From NCBI GenBank assembly GCA_905221605.1, contig CAJNDS010000629.1, positions 1 through 62,500 of the forward strand: a stretch of 62,500 nucleotides of DNA, in the 5' to 3' direction. The stretch comes from Symbiodinium natans. Taxonomy: Eukaryota; Sar; Dinophyceae; Suessiales; Symbiodiniaceae. The notes beneath the pieces are model-generated. The model ran no database searches, had not been told where the DNA came from, and saw nothing but the letters and a program-made list of their open reading frames with translations. Both the position numbers and the translations under genes were made by a program. Shown piece after piece: positions 61,010 to 62,500 of the stretch (position 1 is the first letter of the stretch; the number at the start of each line of letters is the position of its first letter).

Positions 61010-61860
61010 AGGATCGGATTTTAGCGTGCATCAATTTACCTTTGCATTTCATATTAAATTAATGCGCGTATTCACGGGACGGTCCCATCACAGGTTAACC
61101 ATATGAATTTAGTACCTTTCCCCGGTTCTAATGACTCAGAAGTTCACCCATGAATCCAGCGGTTCTTAGTTCTCTCCTTTAATACGCGGTTTTATAATGA
61201 ACGAAGAGAAGCATGAAAACCGCTATTAAAAGAGAGAGAACGAACCGCCCCTAGAAACCGTACCATCATGAGTCTTTCTACGTGACAGGAACTCTCTTGA
61301 CAAGGAACCCACCCTCGGGACCCCATCATCAAGGTCTGTTGGTACTAAAGGTGTGTGCTAACCTCACAGAATCATTCATAGTGCGTTCATTCACTTGGCT
61401 TTATAAGGAGTGAAAGGACGCATGAAAGCCAAGAATTGTACGAACGAAGTGAACGGGCTTTTGGACCACAACTGCAGGAAATCCACCAAAACACCCATTA
61501 AAACGTATCATCCAGAACTGGGCCCTTAACCCTTATTGTTACTGCCCCAAAGACCCTGATAATAAATAGAACGAAGTGTTACGGTAATAATATTAAGGGC
61601 GCACATTAAGGTCTTTTTACGCGCCCCTATAATATACTACGTTCATACTATTTTAATAGGGGATTTGTAATGAAAGCACGAAATCCCCAATTAAAATATG
61701 AACGTAGCACGAATACTATTTTTCCCCCTTTAAAAGCCCAACAAAAGTAGTATTAAATTAGGGCGTGCTTCGTATTCACTTCATTACCCCTAATTTTAAT
61801 ACTAATTTTGGGCTTTTTAAAGGGGGTACACTTTGAGATCTTCCCACACAGTAAATCTTA
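61010..61860. other. AT-rich patch with five consecutive palindromes
   Basis: 850 bp with no telomere-like unit and no long frame. Imperfect stem-loops lie at 61159-61248, 61385-61454, 61522-61600, 61637-61707 and 61724-61826. The fourth has a stem CTACGTTCATA..ATTTTAA..GGGGATTT with an almost complete complement. Loops of the first, second and fourth read RTAAKGA...GCAYG-like on the plus strand; the fifth has the same string on the minus strand (GTAATGAAGTG...GCACG). Confidence 0.8.
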
Positions 61861-62010
61861 GTACTTAGGGTGTAGGGCTTCCAGAGCTTCAACCCCAAAA
61901 GCCTCAACAATCCCAACGATAAGCTAGGGTTTGGGGTTTAGATTTTGGGGTTTAGGGTTTAGGGTTTTGGGTTTAGGGTACAGGGTTTAGGGTTCAGGGT
62001 TTAGCCTGTA

Positions 62011-62109
62011 GACAGACCCATGCGGCGCGCCCGTCCCCCCCCCCACGGCCTTGATTCGCTCGCCGTTCTTCCACTCTCCGGCGGTCTCCACGCCATTGGC
62101 ATCCACCTT
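62011..62109 (-). CDS. Exon-like island, MORN-like (partial)
   Basis: 33 codons on the minus strand including VDANGVETAGEWKNGERIKA. The GEWKNGER string resembles a MORN repeat (YxGEWKNGxxxG), a lipid- or scaffold-binding motif common in alveolates. A run of ten G residues follows, so the frame beyond it is uncertain. Both flanks are TTTAGGG. Confidence 0.35.
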
Positions 62110-62500
62110 TGGTTTAGGGTTTAGGGTTTAGGGTTTGGGGTTTAGGGTTTAGGGCTTCGGGTAGAGGGCATAGGGTTTAGGGTTTAGGGGCTTTGCTGGG
62201 GTAGGTTTGGGGGTGCCATATTTTTTGTTTATGGCTTTGTAAGGATTATGTAGAGGAGTAAGGGTAATAAAAAACTCAAAATTATGTTTCTGGGGCTCGG
62301 GGTCTGGGGTTTGCAAACCCTAAACCCTAAACCGTAAACCCTAAAACCCTAAACCCTAATTAAACCCTAAACCCTGAACAAACAACAGAAGCGCTGACTT
62401 CAGAGAACTCGTTCATATTTTCGCATGGAGCAAGGATGCCACTAAGCATCCGAATCCGAAAGCTCAAACCCCAGCAAATAGGGGTGTAGGGGTTTGGGTT

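Noticed and set aside
1-62500. A true chromosome end
   Set aside because: Telomere-like tracts occur in both orientations along the whole window and are separated by unique DNA, so they are interstitial.

Overview
The window reads as nuclear DNA of a dinoflagellate, most likely a Symbiodiniaceae-type genome. This is an inference from four things: Arabidopsis-type telomere-like repeats (TTTAGGG / CCCTAAA) scattered in both orientations over almost all 62.5 kb, very small exon-like islands, a possible trans-spliced-leader-like string in an LTR, and no compact gene order. A chromerid alveolate is a weaker alternative. No rRNA, tRNA or prokaryotic-style gene was seen.

Three layers can be separated. 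(1) Background: dozens of tracts of TTTAGGG or CCCTAAA and variants, homopolymer C/G runs, minisatellites (1-690, 1010-1350, 3577-3925), and at least nine families of short (about 80-150 bp) dispersed elements, most with terminal inverted repeats like MITEs. Several copies are split by a telomere-like tract flanked by a short duplication. (2) A hidden gene on the minus strand: between about 55.0 kb and 13.2 kb there are short GC-rich islands of 40-110 nt whose minus-strand reading frames look like pieces of pentatricopeptide (PPR) repeats, in an order that makes sense as one PPR array. Many islands sit between a CCCTAAA tract on the left and a TTTAGGG tract on the right. In the sense of the gene, such introns start with TTTAGGG and end with CCCTAAA and could fold back on themselves. 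Some islands have standard-looking splice sites (GTAAGT at 43461-43468, GTGAGG at 23452-23457).

(3) A young LTR retroelement, 45744-54530, inserted in a CCCTAAA tract, inside what would be an intron of the PPR gene and antisense to it. Its two 287-bp LTRs differ at one base. It has a 5-bp CCCTA target duplication, a primer-binding site matching the anticodon arm of initiator tRNA-Met (copia type), a polypurine tract, and one intact ORF of about 2,591 aa. The protein has a WW domain, an S1-like domain, six CCCH zinc fingers in two clusters and a SAM-like segment, but no recognisable protease, integrase or reverse transcriptase. It is the only long conventional coding sequence here.

The right end (61.0-61.85 kb) is a telomere-repeat-free AT-rich patch with five consecutive imperfect palindromes, four of which share a similar loop sequence. 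All splice sites, exon borders and family assignments come from reading the sequence by eye; none has been tested against transcripts or databases.
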